Source: Streptomyces olindensis (GTDB lineage Bacteria; Actinomycetota; Actinomycetes; Streptomycetales; Streptomycetaceae). Taken from it: DNA of 64,000 nucleotides. The position numbers were made by a program, and so were the translations under genes. Of the stretch, positions 43,063-52,121 are shown in pieces (positions within the stretch are counted from its first letter, which is position 1; each line of letters begins with the position of its first letter). The DNA lies in assembly GCA_000696115.1 (NCBI GenBank), contig JJOH01000007.1:1-64000 (forward strand), in the 5' to 3' direction. Under the pieces are notes generated by a model. The model was not told the origin of the DNA, did not search any database, and worked only from the letters and a program-made list of their open reading frames with translations.

Positions 43063-43152
43063 CGTTCACTCCGTACGAACTTGTGGCTGGAAACGGCCCC
43101 TGCCCTGTACGGTGCGTCCAACCCGGACCGCCTGTTCGACGGGAGGAGCGCC

Positions 43153-44337
43153 GTGCTGAGCCCGTCACTCGCGCAGGAGATCGCCGGGGACACCTCCGCG
43201 GTCATCGGCTTCAACGTGCTGATCACCGACGCGGAGGGCATGGTCATCGGCAGCGGCGACAGCAGCCGCGTCGGCACCTTCCACGAGGCGTCCGTCGAGG
43301 TCGTCCGCACCAAGGAGCCCGCCACGCACAACGCCTCCCAGGCCCAGTTGCTGCGCGGGGTGCGGCCCGGTATCACCCTGCCCCTGGTGACGGACGGGCA
43401 GGCGGTCGGGACCGTCGGGATCACCGGCACCCCCGCCCAGGTGGGCCGCTTCGGCCTGCTGGTGAAGCGGCAGACGGAGATCCTGATCCGGGAGTCCGTG
43501 ATGCTGCGCTCCCGGCTGCTCGCCGAGCGCGCGGCCGAGAAGCTGCTCACCGACATCGCCGCCTACGACCCGCTGGTCGTGGAGGGCGACTTCCTGCTCT
43601 TCCGGGCCGCCGAACTCGGCTTCGACCTGCGGCTGCGCCGGGTCGCGGTGGTGTTCGAGGTGACCGTGCCCGACCCGGGGGCCCGCCGCGGCGCCCGGGC
43701 CCGGGACATGGCGCTGGTCCGCTCCGAGCTGCTGCGGACGGTCCGGGACGTGTTCGCCGACCCGCAGGACATCGTCGCCGGTACGGCACCGGGCTGGATC
43801 GGCGTCCTGCACCGGCTCCCGGCCCGCAGCCCCGCGGACTCCCCGGCCGCCCGCTGCCGCCGGGTCGCGGACGTCATCGCCGCCCAGGACGGCCTCGCCG
43901 CCCGCGCCGGGATCGGCGAGCCGGCCACCTCCGTCGGGGGTCTGCACGACTCCTACCAGGACGCCTGCGACGCGCTGCGCCTGGGCGCCCGGGTCGGCGG
44001 CGGCTCCACCGTGCACTCCATCGGCGACCTGAGGGTCCACCAACTCCTCGCGGCGGTCGGCCAGTCCGCCCGTATGCGGCTGCTCGACCTGACGGCCGCC
44101 CCGCTGCGCGACCAGCCGGACTGGCCGGCGCTCCGCGACACGATCACCGCCTGGTGCGAGAGCGGCTTCAACCTCGTCAAGGCGTCCGCGGCCCTGCACA
44201 TCCACCGCAACACCGTCGTCTACCGCATGAACAAGATCGAGCGGCTCACCGGCCGTCCGCTGCGCGAGCACCGGACGGCCATGGCCCTGTACCTGGCCTG
44301 TCTGGCCGACCGGCTGGGCGGCGGCCCGGACCGCTGA
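43153..44337 (+). CDS. CdaR/PucR-type transcriptional regulator with sugar-diacid recognition domain
   Basis: 394 residues from GTG 43153 (GGGAGGAG before it). The N-terminal domain resembles the putative sugar diacid recognition domain of CdaR (LAQEIAGDTSAVIGFNVLIT, DGQAVGTVGITGTPAQVGRF). A GGDEF-like middle follows, then a C-terminal PucR helix-turn-helix with FNLVKASAALHIHRNTVVYR. CdaR controls glycerate and diacid genes in E. coli. Here it is divergent from an amino-acid uptake and oxidase operon, which it most likely controls; its ligand could differ. The 3' end nearly touches a convergent gene. Confidence 0.87.
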   Translation: MLSPSLAQEIAGDTSAVIGFNVLITDAEGMVIGSGDSSRVGTFHEASVEVVRTKEPATHNASQAQLLRGVRPGITLPLVTDGQAVGTVGITGTPAQVGRFGLLVKRQTEILIRESVMLRSRLLAERAAEKLLTDIAAYDPLVVEGDFLLFRAAELGFDLRLRRVAVVFEVTVPDPGARRGARARDMALVRSELLRTVRDVFADPQDIVAGTAPGWIGVLHRLPARSPADSPAARCRRVADVIAAQDGLAARAGIGEPATSVGGLHDSYQDACDALRLGARVGGGSTVHSIGDLRVHQLLAAVGQSARMRLLDLTAAPLRDQPDWPALRDTITAWCESGFNLVKASAALHIHRNTVVYRMNKIERLTGRPLREHRTAMALYLACLADRLGGGPDR

Positions 44338-44346
44338 CCGGCCGCG

Positions 44347-45072
44347 TCAGCCCGTGCGCCCCGCCACCAGCCACCGGGAGGGCAGCTCGACGCGGGTGCC
44401 GTCGGGGCGGTACTCCGTGGTGCTCAGGGGGAGTTCGCCGCTCGCGAGGACGGTCAGCCCCGCCGCGCGCAGGTACTCGGGGACGGCGTCGTCCGGCACC
44501 TCGCCCGGCGCGATGCCGTGCCGGAACACGGGCGCGAGCTTGGGCGGCGGACCGGACGGGCCGCTCGCCAGGCCCATCAGCACCGGCTTGGCGGCCCCCG
44601 AGAGCTCCACGAGGAAGGCGCGGCCGCAGTCGCCGACCAGGGTGGCGATGCCGTCCACGAGCGCCTGCCGGTCGTCCGGCTCGCACTGGTGCAGGACGCC
44701 CCGCAGATAGACGTTGGTGTCGCCGAGTTCCGCGTGCAGGGCCTGGGTCTCGCTCTTCTCGGCGGCGTCCAGCTGCCGGTACGTCGCCTGCCCCGCCGGG
44801 TCGGCCCGCCGGGCGTGGTCGAGGGCCGCGGCGGACAGGTCGGCGCCCAGCACCCGCGGGAAGCGGTCGGCGAGGTAACGGGTCTGGGTGCCGTTGCCGC
44901 AGCCGAGGTCCACCAGCGGCAGCGCGGGATCGGCCAGGTGCGGCTCGAACAGGGCGAGGTGCGGTCCGACGGTCAGGGCCGGCTCCGCGTCCCAGAACAC
45001 CGCCCCCGGTTCGCCGGACGCCTCACGCCAGAACCCCTCCCAGGACTCCCGGTACCGACTCGTCACGCTCAT
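44347..45072 (-). CDS. Class I SAM-dependent methyltransferase
   Basis: 241 residues from ATG 45072 (GGGGAG seven bases upstream; an extra 34 residues in frame lack support). Motif I is PLVDLGCGNGTQTRYLADRF, motif II GADLSAAALDHAR, and NVYLRGVLHQCEPDDRQALV corresponds to the post-II region. It begins SRYRESWEGFWREASGEPGA, as in a common actinobacterial family of unknown substrate. It is convergent with the CdaR-like gene, leaving only nine bases. Confidence 0.83.
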   Translation of the reverse strand: MSVTSRYRESWEGFWREASGEPGAVFWDAEPALTVGPHLALFEPHLADPALPLVDLGCGNGTQTRYLADRFPRVLGADLSAAALDHARRADPAGQATYRQLDAAEKSETQALHAELGDTNVYLRGVLHQCEPDDRQALVDGIATLVGDCGRAFLVELSGAAKPVLMGLASGPSGPPPKLAPVFRHGIAPGEVPDDAVPEYLRAAGLTVLASGELPLSTTEYRPDGTRVELPSRWLVAGRTG

Positions 45073-45196
45073 GTCCGACTCCCCAGGGTGCGAACGGTTC
45101 CCGCCATGAGTGACGGGCGAGTACGGTGTACCGCGCCCCGGTGGCGTCCACAAGGACGCGGCGCGTTCCTTCACCTCGCGTTCGACGCGGTGGTGC

Positions 45197-47638
45197 TCAG
45201 CGGCGCGGCAGGGTCAGTTCGAACCACACCGTCTTGCCGGCCTTGGTCCGGCTGGTCCCCCACTCGCGGGACAGGGTGCTGACCACGCGCAGGCCGCGTC
45301 CGGCGTCGTCGAGCGGGCCCGCGTCGAGCAGCGTCGGCAGTTCGTGGTCGTCGTCGTCCACCTCGCACAGCAGGGTGTCGCCGCGGACCAGACGCAGTGC
45401 GACGGGGCGGGCGTGGGAGTGCCGCACGGCGTTGGTGACGAGTTCGCCGACCATCAGCTCGGCGGAGGGGGCCAGCTTCGCCAGGCCCCAGTCGTGCAGT
45501 TGCTCGCGGACCGCGGCGCGGGCCCGGCCCACCTCGGCCGGGTCGAGGGCCAGCCGCCACTCGGCCACGTCGTCCGGCTCGATGCCGTTGAGGCGGGCCA
45601 TCAGCAGGGCGACGTCGTCCTTGCGGCCGCCGCGCGTGTTGAGGGAGCGGATGATCGTGTCGCAGGCGTCGTCCATGGAGGCGGCCGGGTGGGCGGCGGA
45701 CTCGCAGAGCGTCGCCAGGCCGACACCGATGTCCTCACCCCGCACCTCGACCAGTCCGTCGGTGCACATCACCAGCCGGTCGCCGGGCTCGACGCGCACC
45801 CGGACCGCCTCGAAGGGCACGCCGCCGACGCCGATGGGCGCGCCCGTGGGCAGGTCGAGCAGTTCGCTGCGGCCGTCGTCGGCGCGGACCAGGACGGGCG
45901 GGATGTGCCCGGCGTTGGCGAGGTGGAGTTCGCTCGCGATCGGGTCGTAGACGGCGTAGAGGCAGGTCGCGAGGTAGGTGTCGCCGAGGCGCTGGGCGAG
46001 GTCGTCGAGGTTGCGCAGCAGTTGGGCGGGCGGCAGGTCGAGCCCGGCCATGGTCTGCACGGCCGTGCGCAGCTGACCCATCATGGCGGCCGAGTTCAGG
46101 CCGTGGCCCATGACGTCGCCGACGACGAGCGCCGTGCGCCCGCCGTGCAGCTTCACCGCGTCGAACCAGTCGCCGCCGACCCGCCCGAGCAGCGTGCCCG
46201 GCAGGTAGCGGGTGGCGATGTCGCAGCCCGCCATGCGGGGCGGGATGTGCGGCAGCATGCTGTCCTGGAGCGTCTCGGCGACGTTCTCCTGGAACGTGTA
46301 CATGCGCGCGTTGTCGAGCACGAGTCCCGCGCGGGCGGCGAGTTCGGCGCCGGTGACGCGGTCCATGTCGTTGAAGACGGGCCGCTCCGGGTGCCGCAGC
46401 AGGATCATGAACCCGAGGACGACGTTGCGGGCCTTCAGCGGTACGACCAGCATGGAGCGGCCCGTGATGAGCGGCCGGATGTCCCGCTTCTCGAACTGCG
46501 CGGCGATGGCGTGCCCCATCTCCTCGCTGATGCGGGGCACGAGGACGGGCTCGCCGCTGGTCATGCACTGGAAGAACGGCGTGTGCGCCGGGAACGGCAT
46601 GGCCTCGCCGACGGGGACGACGTCGTCCCAGCGGCCGGGTTCGTCGGTGTGCTCGACGGCGACCCGGTGCCACATGGTCGTCGTGTCGGGCACGCCCTCG
46701 GGGAAGCCCTCGGCCGCGACGACCTGCTCGCGCAGGTAGGTGCCGGCGACATCGGTGAAGCGGGGCACGACGGCCCTGCTGACCTCGATGATCGTGCGGG
46801 ACAGGTCGAGGGAGGTGCCGATGCGTCCGCTGACCTCGTTGAGGAACTCCAGGCGCTCGCGGACGGCGGCGTACTCCAGGTCCTCGCCCTCGTCGTGCGG
46901 TTCCTCGGGGACGGGCTCCCCGGCGGCCAGGGCCCGTGCGGCCCGCTCGCGGCGCGCCCTGCGCTCGGCGCGGCGGGCCACGCCCCAGTCGGGGGTGACG
47001 GGCACCCGGTCGTTCTGGCTGAACTCCAGGATCGGGTAGCCGAGTTCGAGGACCTGGGCGACGATGCGGGCGCTCTCGCCGACGCTCATGCTGGGGAGGA
47101 TCTCGGGGAGCCGGCGGGCGAGGTCCTCCGCGCCGGGGAAGTCGGTGTGCAGGGCGAAGCCGGGTGCGATCCGCTCGAACTCCCCGTCCCCCGCGCGCAG
47201 TCCGGCCGCGTCGGCGGCGAGCACGAGCAGCCGCTCGGGCCCGGGCCCCACCAGGGGGTAGGCCCACCACAGGACGTCGACCCGCTCGGGTCCGGGTGCG
47301 GTGAGCCGGGCGCGGCCCGCGGCCGGGTAGGAGAGCCCCTGGTCGAGGGAGGCTTCGAGGTCGGGTCCGGGGCCGTCGCCGGCGGTGTGGAGGGCGGTGT
47401 CGTGCTCTTCGGGCAGGGCGCCGGAGACGGGGAGCAGGTCGAGGGCCGCGCGGCCGATCGCCTCTTCCTTGGTGACGCCGAACAGGCGGCGTGCGCCCCG
47501 GCTCCAGTGGGACACGAGTCCCTCGCGGTCGACGACGACCACGGCCAGGGGGACCCGGCCGGGCTCGGTGCGTTCCGCCCCCGTGCCGTGCCCAGCCCCC
47601 GGGCTGGGGGTGGTGTCCGTCTCGGTGCCACGGTCCAT
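45197..47638 (-). CDS. SpoIIE-type PP2C phosphatase with PAS, GAF and HATPase domains
   Basis: 813 residues. A PAS-like domain (about 25-140, VVVDREGLVSHWSRGARRLF), a second sensory part, a GAF domain (about 265-440) and a PP2C/SpoIIE phosphatase (about 460-670, with RVGGDWFDA, VGDVMGHGL and DDVALLMARL) come in order. The C-terminal RsbW-like kinase (about 690-805) has ELVTNAVRHSHA. Such proteins dephosphorylate anti-anti-sigma factors while the kinase half acts as an anti-sigma factor, so they form partner-switch hubs in Streptomyces. Neither a partner nor its sigma factor is adjacent; the sigma gene at 1891 is of the kind such systems govern. The domain order is common in the genus. Confidence 0.92.
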   Translation of the reverse strand: MDRGTETDTTPSPGAGHGTGAERTEPGRVPLAVVVVDREGLVSHWSRGARRLFGVTKEEAIGRAALDLLPVSGALPEEHDTALHTAGDGPGPDLEASLDQGLSYPAAGRARLTAPGPERVDVLWWAYPLVGPGPERLLVLAADAAGLRAGDGEFERIAPGFALHTDFPGAEDLARRLPEILPSMSVGESARIVAQVLELGYPILEFSQNDRVPVTPDWGVARRAERRARRERAARALAAGEPVPEEPHDEGEDLEYAAVRERLEFLNEVSGRIGTSLDLSRTIIEVSRAVVPRFTDVAGTYLREQVVAAEGFPEGVPDTTTMWHRVAVEHTDEPGRWDDVVPVGEAMPFPAHTPFFQCMTSGEPVLVPRISEEMGHAIAAQFEKRDIRPLITGRSMLVVPLKARNVVLGFMILLRHPERPVFNDMDRVTGAELAARAGLVLDNARMYTFQENVAETLQDSMLPHIPPRMAGCDIATRYLPGTLLGRVGGDWFDAVKLHGGRTALVVGDVMGHGLNSAAMMGQLRTAVQTMAGLDLPPAQLLRNLDDLAQRLGDTYLATCLYAVYDPIASELHLANAGHIPPVLVRADDGRSELLDLPTGAPIGVGGVPFEAVRVRVEPGDRLVMCTDGLVEVRGEDIGVGLATLCESAAHPAASMDDACDTIIRSLNTRGGRKDDVALLMARLNGIEPDDVAEWRLALDPAEVGRARAAVREQLHDWGLAKLAPSAELMVGELVTNAVRHSHARPVALRLVRGDTLLCEVDDDDHELPTLLDAGPLDDAGRGLRVVSTLSREWGTSRTKAGKTVWFELTLPRR

Positions 47639-47782
47639 GGCCCAGGCCCTCTCTCCCCACGGATCCGCAAGATCTGTGCCGGCGTCACCACCGTACGGCT
47701 CCCGCCGGTCGTGAGGTGAGTCAATGCGGGAATTGCCCGCGCGGGGTGCGCACCGGCGTGCGACCCCGCGCGCCGGCCCGGT

Positions 47783-50173
47783 TCAGTCCTCGTGCCCCAG
47801 TTGGAGGTCCCGCTCGGTGCGTCCGCCTCCGGCCACCTGGAGGACGGTGGCGACGGGCGGGTAGCCGGCGGCGATGACGGTGTACTCGCCGGTGGACAGG
47901 TCGACGAAGCGGAACGTGCCGTCGGGGCCGGTGGTGAGGGTGTCGACGACGTTGCCCGCCACGTCGAGCAGGGTCACGCGGGCGTCCTCCACGGGCCGGC
48001 CGCCGCCCGCCCGGACGGCGCCGCGCAGCATGGCGCCGCCGGCCAGCTCGATGTCCCGGCGGGTCTCGCGGGCTGCCTGGACGGTGACGGGGAGCGCGGC
48101 CGGGCGGAAGGCGGGCGCGCCGGCGGCGAGGGTGTACTCGCCGGCGACCAACTCGGTGATGACGTAGCCGCCCTCGCGGTCGCTGCGGGTGGTGGCCACG
48201 ACTTCGCCGTGGGCGTTGGTGAGGGTGACCGTGGCGTCCCGCACGGGTGTGCCGTCGGCGGTGACCACCCTGCCGACGAGGTTCCCGGCGCCGCCGAGGA
48301 CGATGTCGAGTTCGACGGGGCGTTCGCCGACGGTGACGGAGACCGCCTGCGGCTGGTGGCCGCCCGCCGCGGCGATCAGCACGTACGAGCCCGGGCCCGG
48401 GGTGGCCAGCGCGTAGCGTCCGTCCTCGCCGCTCGCACCGCGCCCGGTCTGCCGGCCGGTGACGTCGATGAGCGTGAGCGCCGCGCGGGGCACGACGGTC
48501 CCGTCGTGGTGCTGCACCGAGCCGCAGACGGGCACTCCGGCGGCGTACGCGCCGCGCGCCTGCGGGATCGGGGCGTTCCCCGGCGCCGTGTCCGGGTCGG
48601 TGACGAAGGCGTTGTGGGACACCAGGGGTTTCTCCTTGAGGAAGAAGGCGATGACCAGTCCGAGGACGAGCACCGGCACCAGGTAGAGGAAGATCCGCGG
48701 CATGGTGTCGGCGTAGGCCCGGATGTAGCCGTCGCGCAGGGCCGGGGGCAGGGAGTGCACCAGCTGCGGGGTGAGGGACTCCGGGTCGGGCAGCCGGGTC
48801 CCCGCGCGCGCGGGCAGGCGGTCGGCCAGGGCGTCGGTGAGCCGTTCGGCGAGGAGGGCGCCGAAGACGGCGGCTCCGACGCTGCCGCCGATCTGCCGGA
48901 AGTAGTTGTTGGCGCTGGTGGCCGTACCGAGGTCGGCGGGGCGCACGGAGTTCTGCACGGCGAGGATCAGCACGGGCATCACCATGCCGATGCCGGTGCC
49001 GAGGACGGCCATCCAGATGCTGTAGTGCAGCCGGGGCGTGCCGACCTCCAGGCGGGACAGCAGCCACATGCCGACCACGGAGAGGGCGCCGCCGAGGATC
49101 GGGTAGGCCTTGTAGCGGCCGGTGTGGCTGATGAGCTGTCCGGCGATGATCGAGGCGCCGACGATGCCGGCCATCATCGGCAGCATGAGCAGGCCCGACT
49201 CGGTGGCGGAGGCCCCGTCGACCATCTGCAGGTAGGTCGGCAGGTAGCCGGCGGCGCCGAACAGTCCGACGCCGATCACCAGGCCGACGAGGCCGGTGAC
49301 GTTGAAGACGGAGTCCCGGAACAGCCGCAGCGGCATGAGGGGTTCGGCGGCGAAGCGCTCGACGACGAGGAAGAGGACGGTCGCCGCGGCCGCTCCGGCG
49401 CCGAGGCCGAGGATCGTGCGCGAGTCCCAGGCGTACTCCGTGCCGCCCCAGCTGGTCAGCAGGAGCAGGCAGGTGGAGGCGGCGGTCAGCAGCAGCGCGC
49501 CGAGGATGTCCAGCCGGGCCCTGACGGCCGGTTTCGGGAGTTTCAGCGCGACGGCGACGACGGCGAGAGTGACCAGGCCGAAGGGCACGTTGACGTAGAA
49601 GCACCAGCGCCAGGAGAGGTGGTCCGTGAAGTAGCCGCCGAGCAGGGGCCCGGCCACGGAGGCGAGGCCGAAGGCGGCGCCGATCAGGCCCATGTACCGG
49701 CCGCGCTGCCGGGGTGGCACGATGTCGGCGATGATCGCCTGCACGCCGATCATGAGGCCGCCCGCGCCGACGCCCTGTAGGGCGCGGAACGCGATCAGCT
49801 GGTCCATGGTCTGTGCCCGGCCCGCGAGCGCGGAGCCGGCGACGAAGACGACGATGGCGAACTGGAAGACGCCCTTGCGGCCGAGGAGGTCGCCGAGCTT
49901 GCCGTAGACGGGCAGTCCGACCGTGGCCGTCAGAAGGTAGGCGGTGATCGCCCAGGACATCCGGTCCAGGCCGTGCAGCTCACCGACGATCTCCGGGAGC
50001 GCGGTGGCGACGATCATCTGCTCCAGGGCGGCCAGGAGCAGGGCGAGCAGGAGCGCGAGCAAGACCAACCGCACCCGCCGCGGGCTCAGTCGGGCAGCGG
50101 CGGTCGGTGGTGGTGTGGGGCTGTCGGGAGGTGCTACCGCCGGTTCGTCCTGCGCCAGAGTGATACCGCCCAC
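47783..50173 (-). CDS. DHA2-type MFS exporter with three CnaB-like C-terminal repeats
   Basis: 796 residues from GTG 50173 (GGGGAG seven bases upstream). Residues 1-520 are a 14-span drug:H+ antiporter: [20 protein letters not shown] with [11 protein letters not shown], and the motif-C-like [19 protein letters not shown]. Residues 530-796 hold three carboxypeptidase-regulatory-like beta domains, each of the form G-V/A-x-G-x-P-V-x-D-A-x-V-T-L ... G-x-Y/F ... L-x-G-E-Y-T. Such a tail is rare on a transporter. It likely exports toxic or self-made compounds; the tail role is unknown. Confidence 0.88.
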   Translation of the reverse strand: MGGITLAQDEPAVAPPDSPTPPPTAAARLSPRRVRLVLLALLLALLLAALEQMIVATALPEIVGELHGLDRMSWAITAYLLTATVGLPVYGKLGDLLGRKGVFQFAIVVFVAGSALAGRAQTMDQLIAFRALQGVGAGGLMIGVQAIIADIVPPRQRGRYMGLIGAAFGLASVAGPLLGGYFTDHLSWRWCFYVNVPFGLVTLAVVAVALKLPKPAVRARLDILGALLLTAASTCLLLLTSWGGTEYAWDSRTILGLGAGAAAATVLFLVVERFAAEPLMPLRLFRDSVFNVTGLVGLVIGVGLFGAAGYLPTYLQMVDGASATESGLLMLPMMAGIVGASIIAGQLISHTGRYKAYPILGGALSVVGMWLLSRLEVGTPRLHYSIWMAVLGTGIGMVMPVLILAVQNSVRPADLGTATSANNYFRQIGGSVGAAVFGALLAERLTDALADRLPARAGTRLPDPESLTPQLVHSLPPALRDGYIRAYADTMPRIFLYLVPVLVLGLVIAFFLKEKPLVSHNAFVTDPDTAPGNAPIPQARGAYAAGVPVCGSVQHHDGTVVPRAALTLIDVTGRQTGRGASGEDGRYALATPGPGSYVLIAAAGGHQPQAVSVTVGERPVELDIVLGGAGNLVGRVVTADGTPVRDATVTLTNAHGEVVATTRSDREGGYVITELVAGEYTLAAGAPAFRPAALPVTVQAARETRRDIELAGGAMLRGAVRAGGGRPVEDARVTLLDVAGNVVDTLTTGPDGTFRFVDLSTGEYTVIAAGYPPVATVLQVAGGGRTERDLQLGHED

Positions 50174-50329
50174 CTACCGCTCCCCTCGTCGCGCTGCCGC
50201 ACAATTCCCGCGTAAAAGCGACAACTACGAGCAAGCGCGACGAGTTACGGCACAAGAGCGAGCCGTGGGGAGATCACCCGAACCGGTGAGGGCCGCAACG
50301 GCCCCCGGGGAGCGGGGCCTTGGGAGCGG

Positions 50330-50773
50330 CTACTTCTCGACCTCGGCGGCGAGCCTGGCGAGCACCGCGTCGTAGATCCGACCGAGGCCCTTGGGCGCGA
50401 ACGTCTTCTCGAAGAAGCCACCGATGCCGCCGGCGCCGGTCCAGGTGGTGGTCACGACGACGCGGGACTTGCCCTCCCCGGCCGGGGTGACCCGCCAGGT
50501 GGTGACCATGGAGGAGTTGCGGTCCTTCTCCACCAGCTCGCCGTCGGTGGGCTCGCTGACCTCGAGGAGGCAGTCGCGCACGCGCTTGCTGGTGGCCTGG
50601 AGGCGCCAGTGGACGAGGGTGCCCTCGCCGTCGCCACCCTCCCGGACCTCGTACTCGCTGAACTGCTCGGGCAGCAGCTTCGCGCGCGTGCCGCTGTAGT
50701 CGGCGAGGGCATCGAACACCGTCTCCGCGTCCGCCGCGACGATCCGCTCCGTAGTGGCTTCGACCTGCGCCAT
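50330..50773 (-). CDS. SRPBCC family protein
   Basis: 147 residues from ATG 50773 (GGAGGAAAG directly upstream). A START/polyketide-cyclase-like domain fills it: VEATTERIVAADAETVFDAL, VVVTTTWTGAGGIGGFFEKT and PKGLGRIYDAVLARL. It should form a helix-grip pocket for a hydrophobic ligand; no catalytic assignment is possible. It is divergent from a radical SAM gene. A small hairpin (GGCC-GCAAC-GGCC, 50291-50303) follows it. Confidence 0.8.
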   Translation of the reverse strand: MAQVEATTERIVAADAETVFDALADYSGTRAKLLPEQFSEYEVREGGDGEGTLVHWRLQATSKRVRDCLLEVSEPTDGELVEKDRNSSMVTTWRVTPAGEGKSRVVVTTTWTGAGGIGGFFEKTFAPKGLGRIYDAVLARLAAEVEK

Positions 50774-50863
50774 CGCTTTCCTCCAGGACATGGTTGCTCG
50801 GGGGTCGGGGCAAGCCAACCACCCCGCCGCCCGGCCGCCCAAATCGGGGTCGCCCAACCCGGT

Positions 50864-50917
50864 CGAACACGTTCGGAAAACACCCTCGCACGATCAAGGG
50901 AACATGTGTTCTATTCT
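50864..50917 (+). promoter_or_regulatory. Promoter with two GAAC/GTTC dyads for the radical SAM gene
   Basis: GAAC-ATGT-GTTC (50900-50911) directly abuts a -10-like TATTCT (50912-50917). It matches the core of actinobacterial LexA boxes (GAAC-N4-GTTC) but not the flanking bases. A second dyad, CGAAC-AC-GTTCG, lies at 50864-50875. The start codon is at 50944. Confidence 0.45.
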
Positions 50918-50943
50918 GTGGGCAGTGCTACCGAGGAGGCGTC

Positions 50944-51984
50944 ATGCGCTGGGAGAACCTCACAGTGGACTCCGAACACAGCCGGGCCGATGCCGCGCTG
51001 TTCGGCGCGGACGCGGTGACGACCCGTACCTTCGACACGCCGGAGTTCGCCGGGATCACGTTCCACGAGATCCGGGCCCGTTCGATCATCAACCGGGTGC
51101 CGGCGGTCTCCCGGATGTCGTTCCAGTGGACGGTCAACCCCTACCGGGGCTGCTCGCACGCGTGCGTGTACTGCTTCGCGCGCAAGACGCACAGCTACCT
51201 CGACCTCGACACGGGCCTCGGCTTCGACAGCCAGATCGTCGTCAAGATCAACGCGCCCGAGCTGCTGCGTCGGCAGCTCGGCTCGCGCCGCTGGCAGGGC
51301 GAGCACATCGCGATGGGCACGAACGTCGACTGCTACCAGCGCGCCGAGGGCCGCTACCGCCTCATGCCGGGCATCATCTCGGCCCTGCGCGACCACGCGA
51401 ACCCCTTCTCGATCCTGACCAAGGGCACGCTCATCCTGCGCGACCTGGACCTGATCCGGCAGGCCGCGGAGGTGACCGACGTGGGCATCTCCGTCTCGGT
51501 CGGCTTCACCGACCAGGAGCTGTGGCGCACCGTCGAGCCGGGCACGCCCGCGCCGGAGCGGCGCCTGGACGTCGTGCGGACCTTCGGCGAACACGGCATC
51601 GGCTGCGGTGTGCTGATGGCGCCGGTGATCCCTTTCCTGAGCGACCGGCCGGACCAGCTGCGGGCCACCGTACGGGCGATCGCGGCCTCCGGCGCCACGT
51701 CCGTCACGCCCCTGGTGCTGCACCTGCGGCCCGGCGCCCGCGAGTGGTTCATGGCCTGGCTGGGGCAGCACCACCCGTATCTGGTGCCCCGCTACGAGCG
51801 GCTGTACGCGGAGGGCTCCTACGCCCCGAAGTGGTACCAGCGCCGGATCACCCGTCAGGTGCACGAGCTGGCCGAGGAGTACGGCATCGGGCCGACGCGC
51901 GCGGGGACGCCGCGGCGGATCCGGCCCCCCGAGCCGGCGGAGGAGCCCCCGGTGTCCGGGCCGACGCAACTTTCTCTCCTTTAG
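50944..51984 (+). CDS. Radical SAM protein, Rv2578c family (SplB-like)
   Basis: 346 residues from ATG 50944 (GAGGAGG upstream). The iron-sulfur motif CSHACVYC lies near residue 74 in NPYRGCSHACVYCFARKTHS; the rest follows the spore-photoproduct-lyase-like pattern with GTNVDCYQRAEGRYRLMPGI and TKGTLILRDLDL. The mycobacterial relative Rv2578c is DNA-damage-induced as I recall. The reaction is unknown. The tail ends TQLSLL, a possible sliding-clamp (beta-clamp) binding peptide of the QxSLF kind, which would also point to DNA repair. Confidence 0.87.
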   Translation: MRWENLTVDSEHSRADAALFGADAVTTRTFDTPEFAGITFHEIRARSIINRVPAVSRMSFQWTVNPYRGCSHACVYCFARKTHSYLDLDTGLGFDSQIVVKINAPELLRRQLGSRRWQGEHIAMGTNVDCYQRAEGRYRLMPGIISALRDHANPFSILTKGTLILRDLDLIRQAAEVTDVGISVSVGFTDQELWRTVEPGTPAPERRLDVVRTFGEHGIGCGVLMAPVIPFLSDRPDQLRATVRAIAASGATSVTPLVLHLRPGAREWFMAWLGQHHPYLVPRYERLYAEGSYAPKWYQRRITRQVHELAEEYGIGPTRAGTPRRIRPPEPAEEPPVSGPTQLSLL

Positions 51985-52121
51985 GAGCATACGAGCGCAT
52001 CCGAAGATCCAATTGGGTCATGGGTGTGACGGAATGAGTTCTGCCGGGACCGCTTTCCGGGACGATGCGGCGAGGACGGTGCCCCTCGCGGCCCGACATC
52101 CCGCCGTCCTGGGAGGACTCC

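Noticed and set aside
50864..50875. CGAAC-AC-GTTCG as a LexA box
   Set aside because: Actinobacterial boxes have four bases between the arms, and this has two. Kept only as a second dyad.
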